A DNA stretch of 64,000 nucleotides from Aurelia coerulea (GCA_039566865.1 CM076943.1:21362501-21426500), one strand, 5' to 3'. Shown: positions 33,069 through 48,000, numbered from the stretch's first letter. The notes: generated from the sequence alone by a model not told the origin. Numbers and translations: made by a program.

Positions 33069-36000
33069 ATGACTTTGCTTAGACTTGGAAGCGCCTTGTT
33101 GAGAAATAGTCATACTGTTAGATGCAAAGGTATGTTTCATCATTGATAATATTTTCATAACCATTTCATTAGGATCCCATTTGTCATTTCCTTCAACACT
33201 GATGGATCAGCAAAACAAGATAACACATTTGTTTTGATGAATGTCAAGAAGAAACTTGGACGCAATTTCTTATCTTTAATTGTGGCAGAAAGAAAGATGC
33301 AAAGTTGTTGTGAAATATTGTTTTGACCCTCGGATAGCTTGAAGGAGTTGGTTTTATGCCTTTTTTTAAACTACCAACTGAGTCAGCCAAAAACTGGAAA
33401 ACCTTGAAAACAAATCTAAAATCTTGGGTGCTATCAACGAGTTGAATTTTAAAAGTTTTCTGCAAATGAAGATGCTTGTAGAGGGGATTAACTTGTTATG
33501 ACCTTGTACTAACCTTGAAAATTACAAGGCTATCAGTTTCCAAGCTGCAACCAGTCTAACACAAGGTTTCCACAAGGCTTCTACAATCTAATTAGCATTT
33601 TTCAAGCCTTTACAAGGTTACAGCAAGGCTATTCCAGGCTATAACAAGGTTACAAGGCCATAACTACAAGGCTTGTACAAGGCTATTACATGGCCTTGTA
33701 TTTTCGTACTTTGCATCTTTATTAGCCAAATTGAATTTATACACTCTTTGGTACCATATTGATTGTTGTCTTTATATGTAGCTTCACAATTAACAAAGGC
33801 GACAAGTACAAGCACATGGCTTGCAGAAAAAGCAATCAAGGTGAGCTTAACTTTAGAAAAATTATAAATTCCAATTTCAATCAGTGAATAAAGTTCTGTT
33901 AGAGAGGATCTAACAACAAAAACAGCAAGCTAAGCAGCCTATACTACTTAAGGCAGGTTCCCATTGCGCCCTAAACCATAGTGTTGTTTTCCTTATCGCC
34001 AATTTTGGACATGTGATGAAAGTTTGTCTTGCATTTTGACGGGGACTGATTTACTGTTTGTGGAAGTCAGGTTTTATGGTCAAATGCCTTTCAAATGCAG
34101 TGCAAGGTGAACTTTCATCACAATTGAAGGATTGGCCATGGGGAAAATTATAATTTAGCAAATGTGAACAGAGCAGGCTACATGTATTGATGGCGCTTGT
34201 TGGATCCATCATTAATGGGGTGCTTGTGATGATGTAAATGTAAAATAAAAAAAGAATTGGAAAACAACGCAACACAACAAAAACAATCACAATATACATG
34301 GTATAATTGACAGTGATGAATGAATGTATTTCTTTCAAATGGAGTCATGAATAATGAGGAACATGCCCATGAAAGTTGCAGGCCTTTTCTTCGACCTTTT
34401 AGCTATTTTACAACAGAGTCTGGATCAAGCAATAGTTTTATACATTTTATATGAAAGGTTTGATTGAATGGCATTGTTGTCCACATTCAAAAATTTTGCA
34501 TAATTTATAAAAATGTCATTTGATTCAGACTCTTTTGTGAAACGGCTGAAAGGTTCATTACCTCACACCAGTATGAAAATGCTTTTTAAAACAGTATCTA
34601 CTGTACAACATCATTAGCCTTCTGGATGCTCCTAAATTTGATATTTTGTTAATTTTCAGTTGAAAAGCTGACCCATCAGTATTTCCCACTTTCCTTATGA
34701 CTCTTTCATATATTTCCAAAACCAGGGGCTGGCTTGTAGCAAAACCTGTATTATATTGAAGCAGCACAGCTTTCAAGAAATAGCAGGGTATGAAAACACA
34801 TCCGACCATTTTTGAAATTCATAATGAGCTGCAGGAAATTTTCCAACATACATCCCTTATGTATCATTCTGTTATTCATTAAAAACAAGAAAAGCAACTT
34901 ACAAAGTCAAAGAAAAATCACCCTGACATATACTGTATCTCTGGTACAATTTGCAATCAAGGTACCAGACAAGGAGGCATATATTATTCAAATTATATGC
35001 AGGTTTCCAAGAAATTTCATTGTTTGAAATTATAGTTTCACAATCCTAACTGCAATAAAACTTTGCGGAACGTGCTGCCCAGAGCATCTGTCATAGGTGA
35101 ATAAGATTTTACTTCACAATCATTTTCAGAAATTATGGCGCCAAAGAAAGTCTAAATTTAGAAAATACTGTTCTGTTGTACCTCATCTTTTTGTGATTCG
35201 AACATTATAGCCACAGAAAGAATGGGTGCGCTCTTTAGCCTATTTATAGCACAGGGCATGAAAACCCTCCCGATCATGCGACTGGGCAATCACAGGAAAT
35301 TTTTAATTCATAGTGAGTTTCATGTATCATTCTGTTATTCATTAAAAACAAGAAAAGCAACTTACAAAGTCAAAGAAAAATCACCCTGACATATACTGTA
35401 TCTCTGGTACAATTTGCAATCAAGGTACCAGACAAGGAGGCATATATTATTCAAATTATGGGCAGGTTTCCAAGAAATTTCATTGTTTGAAATTATAGTT
35501 TCACAGTTCTAACTGTAATAGTACTTTGTGGAACGTCCAGCTCTCCAGAGCATCTGTCATAGGCGAAGAAGTTTACTTCTCAATCATTTTCAGAAATTAT
35601 GGCGCCAAAGAAAGTCTAAATTTAGCAAATACTGTTCTGTTGTACCTCATCTTTTTGTGATTCGAACATTATAGCCAATTTGCAATCAATGTACCAGACA
35701 AGGAGGCGTATATTATTCAAATTATGGGCAGGTTTCCAAAAAATTTCATTGTTTAAAATGATAGTTTCACAGTTCTAACTGCAATTAAACTTTGCGGAAC
35801 GTCCAGCTGCCCAGAGCATCTGTCATAGGCGAAGAAGTTTACTTCTCAATCATTTTCAGAGATTATGGCACTAAAGAAAGTTTAAATTTAGAAAATACTG
35901 TTCTGTTGTACCTCATCTTTTTGTGATTCAAACTGCATTTGAATCAAATCAGATATTTTACAGCAAAGGAAGCCCTTTCTTCCACGTCTATCATATCTTA

Positions 36001-39000
36001 CATAAATTAGGGTTGGTCTCATGAGGTTAAACTTTCACAGTTTCAAGCATACTCTTACAAAGTGATATGCAAGTATACAACAATTGCAAGATTAGCAAGT
36101 ACTACAGTAGATATCCTTTACTTCTCAGAAATCATAAGGGTTTGTTTTATAAGGTGCCCAGCTTTTTCATTCCCAACTTCATACAGTTTGTTTTCTTGAT
36201 GCCTGATGTGCATTTACATAAGACCAGTTACATATTATTGCATAGCTATCTGTGGATCCTAAGCTCTTTTTGCAAGCTGGACACTTGTCTGTTCATGCAG
36301 GAAATGTATGCAAAAATGTTTTCTGGTCGCAGGAGGAAATGTTTTTTTTCATGCCCTGGGGTATGGTATGAGCCAGCCACTGCATTTTCTTGAATTCAAA
36401 GTGCTGTGACATTTTTGGATCAAGATATTAACCCAATTCTTTTTCTGTTTAATGAGCAGTTTATCCAAGTTTTAGAACTGAGTAAATTTTTAGAAATTTA
36501 AAATTTTTCAAATAGGGACCCAATGACCCAGTAGTGTGTGCTTGTTGAATGTTTCATCTTTTTCATAGGATACATCACTATTTCCAAGGCTGTATATTGG
36601 TACATCAAGATTTTTATCACAGAGTGCACAGCCAGGTTTGATTCCTTACATTTTTACAAGCCAGCAATACACATTATGTAATTGTTAATCAGATGAATGC
36701 CTCACCTACTGGGTGAGTGCAAAAAAAGCACATAGCATTTGAAGAAATATGGTCCCTAAATATCAAAGCAATGATATTGAACGATGTCTTGTGCCAGAGC
36801 CGATATGTTCAATTAGATTTACAGATTTACGGGCTTTAATCAGTCTGCCTTCGCATGGCTATGGGAGATTTCCTGCAGAAAGCCCCTTTCAAAAGCCCTC
36901 TTACAAACCATTTCTAGAATGCACAACGAGCCAGCTAGCTACCTGGGTTTCAGAGCAACTCTTGCGGCTTTGTTTTTTTTCAATTACTGGTTGAGAGAAT
37001 TTCCTTTGTCTGCAATCGCCAATGGTTTTGAATTCCTGTGTCAATCAAAAGCAACTGAGGCCATTGTTTTGCAAGATCTGTCCTTGTTGTTTTGATAAAG
37101 TTTTGCAGTTTGAATTTCCCAGCAACATAAGACATATGACTCACTCTGTACATTACATCATTTTATTGCAGAAGCTGCAGTTGCAGGGATACCTTATGAT
37201 CAACTGACTGTCAGCGTACCAAAAGAGGTACATTTGAATGAAAGGAGAGTTGCACTATCACCTCAAGCATGCAAAGGACTGATAGACAAAGGCTTCAATG
37301 TCTCCGTTGAAAGTGGAGCGGGAATGCTTGCAAAATTTACAGATCAGGATTATATTAATGTTGGTGCAAAGATCGTAGAAGGGAAAGAAGCATATCAAGG
37401 AGATATTGTGTTGAAGGTGCGATTTTTACATACATGTACATTTCTTAAAGGGGTTGTGTCAATGTTTAATGGAACTTCTCGCCAGTAACGCCGGAGAGGG
37501 GGGGCGCGGGGGGGCAACCGCCCCTCCTGCCCTCTCGAAAATGGCCTAAATATGTTATTTTCCTATTGTTTTGCCCTCAGATTTTCAGTTTTGCCCCCCT
37601 AAAAAAGTGCCCCGTCCGGCGTCCCTGCTTCTCGCAAAATTAGGTGTATTAAATTCTTTTCCTGAAGCTACTATGAACCTTCTTTCAGGAAATAGCCATG
37701 CATTCTATTTGATTAATAACCGCAACTTTCTATATGCTTCCAAATATATATATTTAATTATTCCAACAATTTCTGGGATACAGACCAATTTCAAGGAGGG
37801 GTTCTGAAAATAGTTACAGAGTATTATTTGGGATTCTGAACATCACTTGCATCACAATTCTTTGAAAACGTCCTTGTGTACGATTCATCATGTCCCGCCA
37901 AAACTGGGAACTTTTTGCGGTTCACCTGGTATGCAAAAATTAGCTGCACTCTCTAGCACTTGCCATTACTTTAGGCTTTCCAAAATACCTTCAGGGTAAA
38001 AGTACCCACATCTTCTCAACGGTCTGACCAATTTTTGTAGAATGAACATTCCCGTCTAAACATAGGCGTAGGAGACAGGGGGGCTAGGGGGGCTGCAGCC
38101 CCGCCACCGTCGAAATTTTTGCAAAAATCAGCCATAATCAGGCAGAAATCCGCGTTAAGTTGGGCAAAATTTTCTTAAACAAAGGATCTTTTATCGGGCA
38201 GCCCCCCTAAATTTCATCTCCCCCTACGCCGATGCGTCTAAGATAGCCTTTCTACTATCAAATGCCATGTATTTTAGTTAAATCTGGTGATCAATGATAT
38301 TTGTAAATCTATGTAAACGTCAAAAGCATACCGTTTGAATCCTTACTGGTTGCTGAAGCATGTGGAGGTCATCCAATTTCACGGCATTCAGGCAGCCTCT
38401 CTAACCCCTTGATACCAAATCGGTCGTTCGAATTAAATTCTTGAGTGCCCTCATGAAAATTGAAATGGCTACTAAAATACCATAATTACTTGGAATTTTT
38501 TCGATAAATCTGTAGAAGGGATGCCCCTCTGCAGTTTGTAGCATGCTGAGACAAATGTCTCATTTGTAGCCGAAATTCCTTTAATTTTCCAATCGGAAGA
38601 CTATTGACCTTCGTTCAAACAATGATAAAATTCGCCACAATAAGATAGATATTTTGTATATAATGCAGGTTTTAGAGCTCTGCATTCCACCGTGACTTGT
38701 TTACTCTCTGGCACAAATGACTGGCACATTGATATTGAGCGCAGTAAATTTGCAGCAAATGTTTTCATTGACTGAAAAAGGCTTTTGATACTGTTGATCA
38801 TGCCATATTTTATTCAAAAGTTATCTAAGTACAGAATTCAAGGTCTTGGAGTTCAATGGTTTCAATCGTATCTCAGTAATAGGCCTCAATTCACTAAAGT
38901 TAATGGAGCGGAATCTAAAATCGGAAGCATCAGGTATGGCGTTCCACAAGGCTCTTGTTTAGGTACGTTGCTCTTCCTTATCTATATAAATGATCTGCCA

Positions 39001-42000
39001 TTCGCCTTGAAAGACTGCAAAGTAACGATGTATGCCGATGATACTAGCATATTCTATTCCTCTAAGAGCATCGAGGATCTTACTAAAACACTTAACAACG
39101 AATTCTTCAGGGCAATAAATTGTCTTTGAACGTAATCCAGACTCGGGCAATGGTCATTGGATCTAGACCTAATCTTGAAAAGATCAGTGAGAAAACTGTG
39201 GATTCTCCTACATCGACGATTCCCCTGCAGAACTCGTCGTTAGTATTAAGTATCTTGATTTCCAAGTTGACAAGTACTTCGTGTGGGATGAACAAATTAA
39301 ATCTGTTCAAGCCGAGGTATCCCGCTCTTTAGGTTTTCTAAAATATGCAAAGACATTTTTTCCGAGAAATGTCCTTTGCAAATTATATAGAGGTACTGAA
39401 GAGCCACATTTTCGATACTGCTGTTCTGTGTGGGGGAACTGTGCTGAGTCCCGACTTGTTTAACTTCAAAAGTTGCAGAATCATGCGGCTAGAATTATCA
39501 CAAATAGCAGCTATGATGCTCCTGCCGAAGCTTTGATTAAAGAATTGAATTGGCCAACTGTGAAAGATATGATTAGAAGTTAGACCGCAACGATAAGTCT
39601 GTTAATAATCTTGCGCCTGATTATTTTTCTCATTCGTTTATCAGAAATTCGGATCGCAATACTATCAACCTAAGAAATGCCGAAACTGACTTGCAAGTAC
39701 CATTCATGAAAACTAAGGTGTTTGCATTTCGTGGAGCGAAAACCTGGAATCAACTTAGCGGAGCAACTTAGCGGCCAAGCAAGCTCCCTCTTTGTCTTCT
39801 TTTAAGAACAAGACAAAGAGTTTTGTAAGTTGATTGTAATTAGTTGTAAATAAATGATTTATGATTGTAATTTGTTTCCGTTTCTGTTATTAGTATTTGT
39901 AGATTTTTGATTTGTAAAGAATTTGGCACGCCCCCCTCCCTGAAAATCAGTTATACTGACCGTGCATAAATAATCATAAAATGAAAAAACAAATGAAAAA
40001 TAAAGAAATTGCCCTAACTCTTGCCCTGTAATCTCAAAATCGCAGACGGAAGCAATTGGACGGAAAAAAGAAAGAAATGAACATTTGAAGGAAACCGAAA
40101 GGAAAATGAACAAGAAATATTAACTATTCGAAGTTTGTAAATGAGGAGGATGAGAAAACAGATGGTCTCCGCTTTGAAGAAATGATAGAACGTGAATTTT
40201 TCCAAATAGTTGGACTTAATGTTAAATTCAAGGAGGGCGATTCAGCTAGATTTTGATTTTGATAAGAATAAACGTCATATGAAACACAGGAAACAATTTA
40301 TTTTGATGAAAATTTAGGACCAACCATTGATAAAAAGTTATTAAAGTCAAATTCTTGAATTTTGTTGCGGAAAAACCCTCACAGCTTCAGCTAGGCTGTC
40401 TCGCATTACAAATTCAGGTACGAATTCCGCTTGAAAACTCCGTGCGATGTGTGCGGAGTGATGACGATATTTATAATGGTGGTGGAGGGCGGGTGGGCAT
40501 CGTTTTTGTGATGCCATGCCAACAGGACTGAACTGACTACAAGAGAACGAGCGGTTGCGAGATAGGCGGGGAACGAAGGCATCTTGTAATGTCAACAGAA
40601 GCAGAAAGGCCTGCAAGTTATCATTTATTCCATTTGTTGTTCCATTTCCCAAGACGCCGCACGTTTGTTTCCAGTTATATTTTTAGAATTCGCTTTTCGG
40701 TAGGATCATCCGTAACTCTAGAACGGCGTACAAGACTTCTATGAACTAAATTTTCACGTGTTAGTCTGTGTTTTGCTGCAAAGTGATTCATAATTCATGG
40801 AAATTTTTGAATTATGATTCATAATCCTTCATGCCGCCAAACACCAATGTTTCTTACGTCACCCAGATGTTTTTGAAATTGCTTTTTCAATTCAGTACGT
40901 CCTAATACAAAGTTAACATCTAGAAAAGTGCATTCTAAACGACCCATGAGAAGCATGGCTTATCGAGCCTGGGCCGTAAACATATAGAGTAAACATAAAC
41001 ATAAAAATGAATAGAACGGTACTGATGCAGTCATTTCAAAATTTAAAAGAAAAAGGCTAGATGTGAGTGGCATGTAGGGAATCGTGAACGTTTCAGTTGA
41101 TTTCATAGTTGTTCATCATTAAACGTTTCATATCTTTTTAAACACTTTTACCTGTTGCGTGTTCTTAACATCGTTAGGAAGGTCATTCCTGAATTCATGA
41201 TCCTACATTTCGGCACACATCGATGCTTCTTCGGTCTCCTAGACTTGCATCAAGGCTATTTCGTTAGTAAAAATAGCACAATGGAAAAACGAACTATTGC
41301 TTTTCCTTTTCCCGCTTTTTTACTAACTAAATAGATTCAAGGCAAATCTACAGGTCACACAGATGATTTTGAAATTACCATTCATGATCCTATATTTTGG
41401 CAAACATCGATACTGCCGAAGTCATTGAGAGCATGTTGAAACGACTAGTTGGGGAATCAGAAATAACGTGGGGTGTTTGCCAACTTTTATCGGTGCAGCC
41501 TACTTTGCAAATTCTTTTCATTAAGGGAGTTAAAGGGGCTAAATAGCCAATTTGGGCTTCCAAACTAAAAAGGCTTTTCCTCATCAATGCCATATCTCAT
41601 ATTTCTGAAATTGGTATCAGAAGAAAGCTTAAAGTCTGAAGTTTAAAAAAACTTCAAATTTTCAACAAATTTGCATAACAATACGTCATGACCAGGGGGT
41701 TAAGTTGTAAAAGTAAAATGATCGATTTTCATAACCTCAACTTTAAACTGCAAAGGCTTCCAAACTTGATTGAATATGTAAGAAAGCTTTTGACTACAGA
41801 ATTTTCAAGATATTTCCAAGAGCCTTATGATAGCTTTTTTAAATATTTCATCAAAATTCAAAATGGCGGCATGCGCAAGACTACAGCTAAATTTTGAATT
41901 TTGAATTGTTATAATTCAAGACAGGGAGGCGATATTTAAAAAATGGATCATAGGGATAAAGATAATGGTTATTACTATAACTGTACCAAATTTCATGACA

Positions 42001-45000
42001 ATCAGATGAATACTACTGAAGTTTTATCAATTTTTGTCCCAAAAATTGCATTTTCGGCAAACGCAAGTTAAAGTTTGCATCAAGTAAATTACTTTGGTTT
42101 TGTTTATATTCTCAAGTTTTATGGAACTACTCTGGGCAAAACAATTTTCTGAAGTCATTTACACATAAATTCAAAACACTGAAGTGCTCTGTGATCTCAT
42201 GCAATTGTTAAAGTTGCCATTTTCATGAGATCTTACTTCTCAGAGCCAACAAGCGTTTCAGTACAAGACTCTATATTTACACAAACTTGTTTGTCTTCAT
42301 TTAAACCATGTCATTTTCTTTAAACTCTTCTCTATTTGCCTCCTTTCATTATCAGGTAGCCTATGTTCTTTTAGCTAAAAAAAAACATGATGTCAGAGCT
42401 TTTAAAAGCTGCAAATCAATACGTCCACTATTGAACTGTATGCTTATGCACACTGTCTTCCACGTGATTCTTCACTGAAATAGGCATCCCCTTGGTGAGG
42501 GAAATTGTTATTGGCCATGCTAGTGATTAATTCCTTTGGTGTTGTTCTCAAACTTCTTTCCTCAATATAGAAAATCCACGATAACATCTTTGAAGATTAC
42601 GTTATCTTGTTGGAAATATCTCTGTCAAATACAATCTTCCACTAAATGCAAGACAAAGGAAGTGGATGACATTTATTGTGTCCTAGTGGGTTGTAGATTG
42701 TGGTACCTATCAATCACATGTATCGTACAGTTATGTGCAACTCAACAGTTATGTCTGTGCATCCCACAACGTATAATCTTCAAGCATGCACCTTGGACAC
42801 AATAGTGCAAGTAGTGACACTTTCATTTGGAAGCACAAAAGGAATTATTTGGGTATATATTTCTTCTTGACAGGAAATGTCAATGAGATTGCAAAAGAGC
42901 AGTTTTAGGCCCAACTGAACTCAGTTGAAACTCTTCTCGGCAATTTTGTCTTGTTTGCCTTTTTACCACTACCTACTTGAATACTCTGGCCAAAACTTAA
43001 CAATCAATCTTCTTTTGGCAAACTTTTTATGTCCACAAACAAATAAATCTCATTCAAGCGTCCACACAAACAGCTGATGTCCACTCAAGATGGCCGGAGC
43101 CAACAGCCAAAACATTATCATTTTCTCTTCTCCATAGATTGACTCACTCCACCTGACCTTAGTCATTTTTTTTTATCAAACCCTGCTCTTCTTGGCGTTC
43201 TCTAAAATCTCTTCATCCTCATTGCAATGAATATTGTAAATTTCAGCAAAAAACCAAGTCTACGTTGCTTACAATAACACTGAACTCGAACGGGCCTAAA
43301 GCAAAAAGTGCATCTATTTATTTTCGCTCTTTTATGATGCATTGTGGGTCTATCCTACATGTGATATATAAAAATCGGACCAGGAAAGGACAGAGAGTGA
43401 GGGAATCAAACCATTTTTCGATTGAATGTACATTTACGGGAAAACCCCCATGGCAACGGCGAAAACCACAGTTGCTAAGGAAGAAAAACATTGGGTGCTC
43501 ATTATAAAACCATTGTTTTGTGTGATTAGAATTGAAAATTTCGAAAAATTAACTTTTCCATCAGAATCTTCAATAAATTTTGGGGGTTATGACAACAAAA
43601 ACTGAAATTTCGACGAAAAATATTTTTTAGCCCCTTTGATTCCCTTAAACTTTACTGCCTCGAAGAAAGGCTAGATATCAAAATTCATTTGGTTGAAATC
43701 TGGGTTTCTATTTCATAACTGTGAGCAATTTTAGTAAAATCGTGTTACGCAAGATTCTTATTTAATTGGCCTTCAATTAGCTTCATATTCATGCACGCGT
43801 TAACTGCAAAACCATGAAAACGTTACTGTTTCTGGACCATCAAATTTAAACATTTAAACTATTCATTTGATTATTATTGTTGGGAAGTTGACAGTTCTTG
43901 CGCTAGCGATACTTTTCTTCAAAATCGCTATTTAGAAAAAATTGCAAATAGTTACAGAAAGAATGACTTGTTTTAGAAAACAAAAGTTTTTATAACAAAT
44001 TCAATCATTCTTCCACAAAATATACGTGCAACACACCCGATCTGACGTGTTTCTCACTAAAAATTAGCTAGTTAAACGCCGCACGTGTTTTCTGACTCAC
44101 ACGGTATATTGTCCACTTACCAGGTACGTGCCCCAGAAGACCATCCACAGTTTGGTGTTCACGAATCTTCACTGTTGAAAGATGGTGCAAACTTGGTCAG
44201 CTTCGTTATGCCTGCTCAGAATAAAGAACTCGTTGATAAACTTGCCGAGAAGAAGCTAACGGTTTTAGCAATGGATTGTGTACCAAGGATTTCACGTGCA
44301 CAGACCTTTGACGCGCTAAGCTCAATGGCAAATATTGCTGGCTACAAAGCTGTAATAGAAGCGGCTAATCAATTCGGCAGATTTTTCACTGGACAAATAA
44401 CAGCTGCAGGGAAAGTTCCACCTGCGAAGATTCTTGTTATAGGTGAGCTCTTCTTAAATTGCTCCTATCCTCCCATGTTATTATTATTTTTTAGTGATTT
44501 TGGGAATCATGAGGTGTGGTCACATCGAGAGGAAGGGCCAGGATGCTGTTTCGATTCGCTTAGCTTCTCAGCGTCCTAAAACTATCTTCGAATGCGAGGT
44601 AGAAATACAGAAAAAAATTCTTTTGGCTTCCTCCCAAATTGTTTACTCGCTACCTGTGCTGTACTTAACCGGGTGAAATTTTAGTGATTTCTTTTACCGC
44701 GGGGAGGGGGCGTTTTTCGCCCCCTCATTTATCTCTGCAAGTATAACAGCTATGACAATGAAACTTACACTGTGTCATAATTGAACAAATGAGAATCCAA
44801 AAATAGCATCAATTAGCTTTAGTTACATGACTGGTTGCTAGGAAAACAAGAACAATGCAAATTTGGCCAAATCGAGATACTTGCAAAGAGGTCTATTTTT
44901 ACTAGATAACTGAATAAAATTGGCAAAAAATTCCACATACTTGCTTGATAGCCTTACTTTGCAGTTTCATATAGTTTGATTATTGATACGAGTATTTTCG

Positions 45001-48000
45001 GGTCCCGAGCTACTGCATTTTGGCGCTGTTTGAGAGAATAAACCAACCACAGCCTTGCGTAGTTGTCACATGATACATCATACCATGCTGTCGCTGTGAT
45101 TGGTTTATTCTCTCAAACAACGCCAAAATTATTACTCGGGCCTTTGCTGTGTCCGTTGTTTTTGCATTTGATAGTTTCCTTATGGAATTTGCTCTTAGGA
45201 TCAAAGTTCTGTATCAGCGTTGTAGGCGGAAACGAAATGCGATCCCATATCTGTTAAAGCGAAGAGCAAGAATTGCGACGATAATCATTTTCATTGTGTT
45301 ATTATTTCATTCCAAGATTGGAATGAAATAATAACACAATGAAAATGAACTCCGTTTTCCTGCCAATACACCGATTTCTACAATTATCTGTTAATGTTTA
45401 AAGATACAACGAAGTAAAAACGGCTTCTATAAAATGCGGGCTGCGGGTCCGATGAAATGCAATCACAAGTGCAAGATCAGTGGCGGGTCTGCTTATGATG
45501 GCATGCTACGGCGGCAGACGATGGGTTTTTATGAGGCTTGTGCCCTTTTCCTGTTTTCATCCTCGAAGACTCGTTTTCATCCTGCAACAGCGCCCTTTCC
45601 TTAAGAACTGATTTCACCAACAATACTGGAATTTTTGATTGAAAAGAATGGTTTTGATGGGAACCAAATTTTCGTGCGAAAAATCCAGCTTTTCCAAACG
45701 AGAAACCCACTTTATCACCGAAAACCCCATTTTCTCGCTGATAAACCCACTTTATCGATCGAAAAACCTACTTTATCGATCGAAAAACCTACTTTATCGA
45801 TCGAAAAACCTACTTTATCGATCGAAAAACCTACTTTATCGATCGAAAAACCTACTTTATCGATCGAAAAACCTACTTTATCGATGAAAACCTAACTTTT
45901 CGATCGATAATGTGGGTTTCTCGGTGAAAAAGTGGGTTTCTGGTCGATAAAGTGGGTTTCTCGATCGATGAAGTAGGTTTCTCGGCGAGAAACCCACTTT
46001 ATCGGCGATAAACCCACTTTTTCGATCGAAAAACTAGGATTATCGCCGATAAACCCACTTTATCGATCGAAAAACCTACTTTATCGATGAAAACCTAACT
46101 TTTCGATCGATAATGTGGGTTTCTCGGTGAAAAGGTGGGTTTCTGGTCGATAAAGTGGGTTTTTCGTTCGATAAAGTAGGTTTCTCGGCGAGAAACCCAC
46201 TTTATCGGCAATAAACCCACTTTTTCGATCGAAAATCTAGGTTTATCGCCGATAAACCCACTTTATCGATCGAAAAACCTACTTTATCAGTGAAAAACCT
46301 AGTTTCTCGATTGAAAAAGTGGGTTTATCGGCGAGAAACTAGGTTTTTCGAATTCTTGTGCATTTCGCTTGCCATAACCGTCAACTGTTGATTCATTACC
46401 ATCGTTTGAAATCACCTCCCATCTTACAACTTGTTGTTTGACCTTACTGTTTTTTTATTTTTTCTGCCCAGTCCCACAGTGATATGATAGATCATGTGAC
46501 AACCATGCAAGGCTGCGATTGGTCAATTCTCTCGAACAACGCTAAGATATAGCTCAGGACCTTGTTTTTACCGTTGTTTTGTATCCGATAGTTTCCTTAT
46601 GGCCTAGCGTAATGGCTCTCAGGATCAAAGCGCTGTAATCTCAGCATAATTAATTCGTTGTTTTGAAAAGTGCAGCAAAAGTAGAGACGCCTAGTGTGAC
46701 CACGGCCATTATCAAATAATTTTGATTTTGACAAGCCGTCAACTGTTGATTCATTACCATCGTTTGAAATCACCTCCCATCTTACAACTTGTTTTTTGAC
46801 CTTATTGTTTTCTATTTTTCCTGCCAGAAAGTACGGCAATATATATAACAGTACAACGAACGAAGCCCAGTCCCACAGTGATATGATATACAGTAAAAAC
46901 CCGCACATAAGAACCTTCATCTATTAAGAACCTACAGCCTGAAATATTATATTTTGTACTCAATAAATAAGAGCCATTTCAGGCTGATATCTTAACAAGG
47001 TTCTTAATAAAGCGTTTCATTTGTTCATTGGGAAATAAATGCAATCTGTTTGCCAATCAACCTCTTTTGTGAACTCCAAAACATTACTTACAGAACTGTG
47101 ATAGGCACGGCATGCAGGAGTAACCTGGGTAAGCTTGGGTTGAAATGGATAGGGCCAAGAGTGTAAATAGGTTTGGCTAAGATTTAGATTCACATATTTC
47201 CCTATGTTAAGAACCTACACCCTGATTACTGGATGTGCCTCATGGCATAAGAACCTAAACAGGCTGAGTTGAAAATCTTAGGTTCTTACGTGCGGGTTTT
47301 TACTGTATCATGTGACAACCATGCAAGGCTGCCATTGGTCAATTCTCTCGAACAACGCTAAGATATAGCTCGGGACCTTGTTTTTACCGTTGTTTTGTAT
47401 CCGATAGTTTCCTTATGGCCTAGCCTAATGACTCTTAGGATCAAAGCGCTGTAGGAGCGATCAAGGTGAAAACGAAGTGCGGTCGTTGTTTTGAAAAGAT
47501 ACAACAAAAGTAGAGACGCCTAGTGTGACCACGGCCATTATCAAATAATTTTGATGTTGACAAGCCGTCAACTGTTGATTCCTTACCATCGGTTGAAATC
47601 ACCTCCCATCTTACAACTTGTTGTTTGACCTTATTGTTTTTTTTTATATTTTTTCTGCCAGAAAGTACGGCAATATAACAGCACAACGAAGCCCAGTCCC
47701 ACGGTGATATGATATATCATGTGACAACCATGCAAGGCTGCGATTGGTTTATTTTCTCGAACAGCGCTAAGATATCTAGCTCGGGACCTTGTTTTGTCCG
47801 TTGTTTTGTATCGCAAGCAATCCCGTTCCCGCGACGAAAATGAAACTACTGTCCTTATTCGGTGATCCACGATCGGTCCTATTTGGAAGGCAATGATCGA
47901 ATTTGATAGTAACGATCACATTAAAGTGTTTGCAGTTTTTTGCTCCCATTTATAGGTTACAAGACAGCAATTGCAGTAACGGAGAAGACTTTTATAAACA

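Noticed and set aside
45635..45895. Protein with KPTLSIE heptad repeats
   Set aside because: It is the in-frame reading of a 21-bp minisatellite (21 is divisible by 3) and lacks any gene context.
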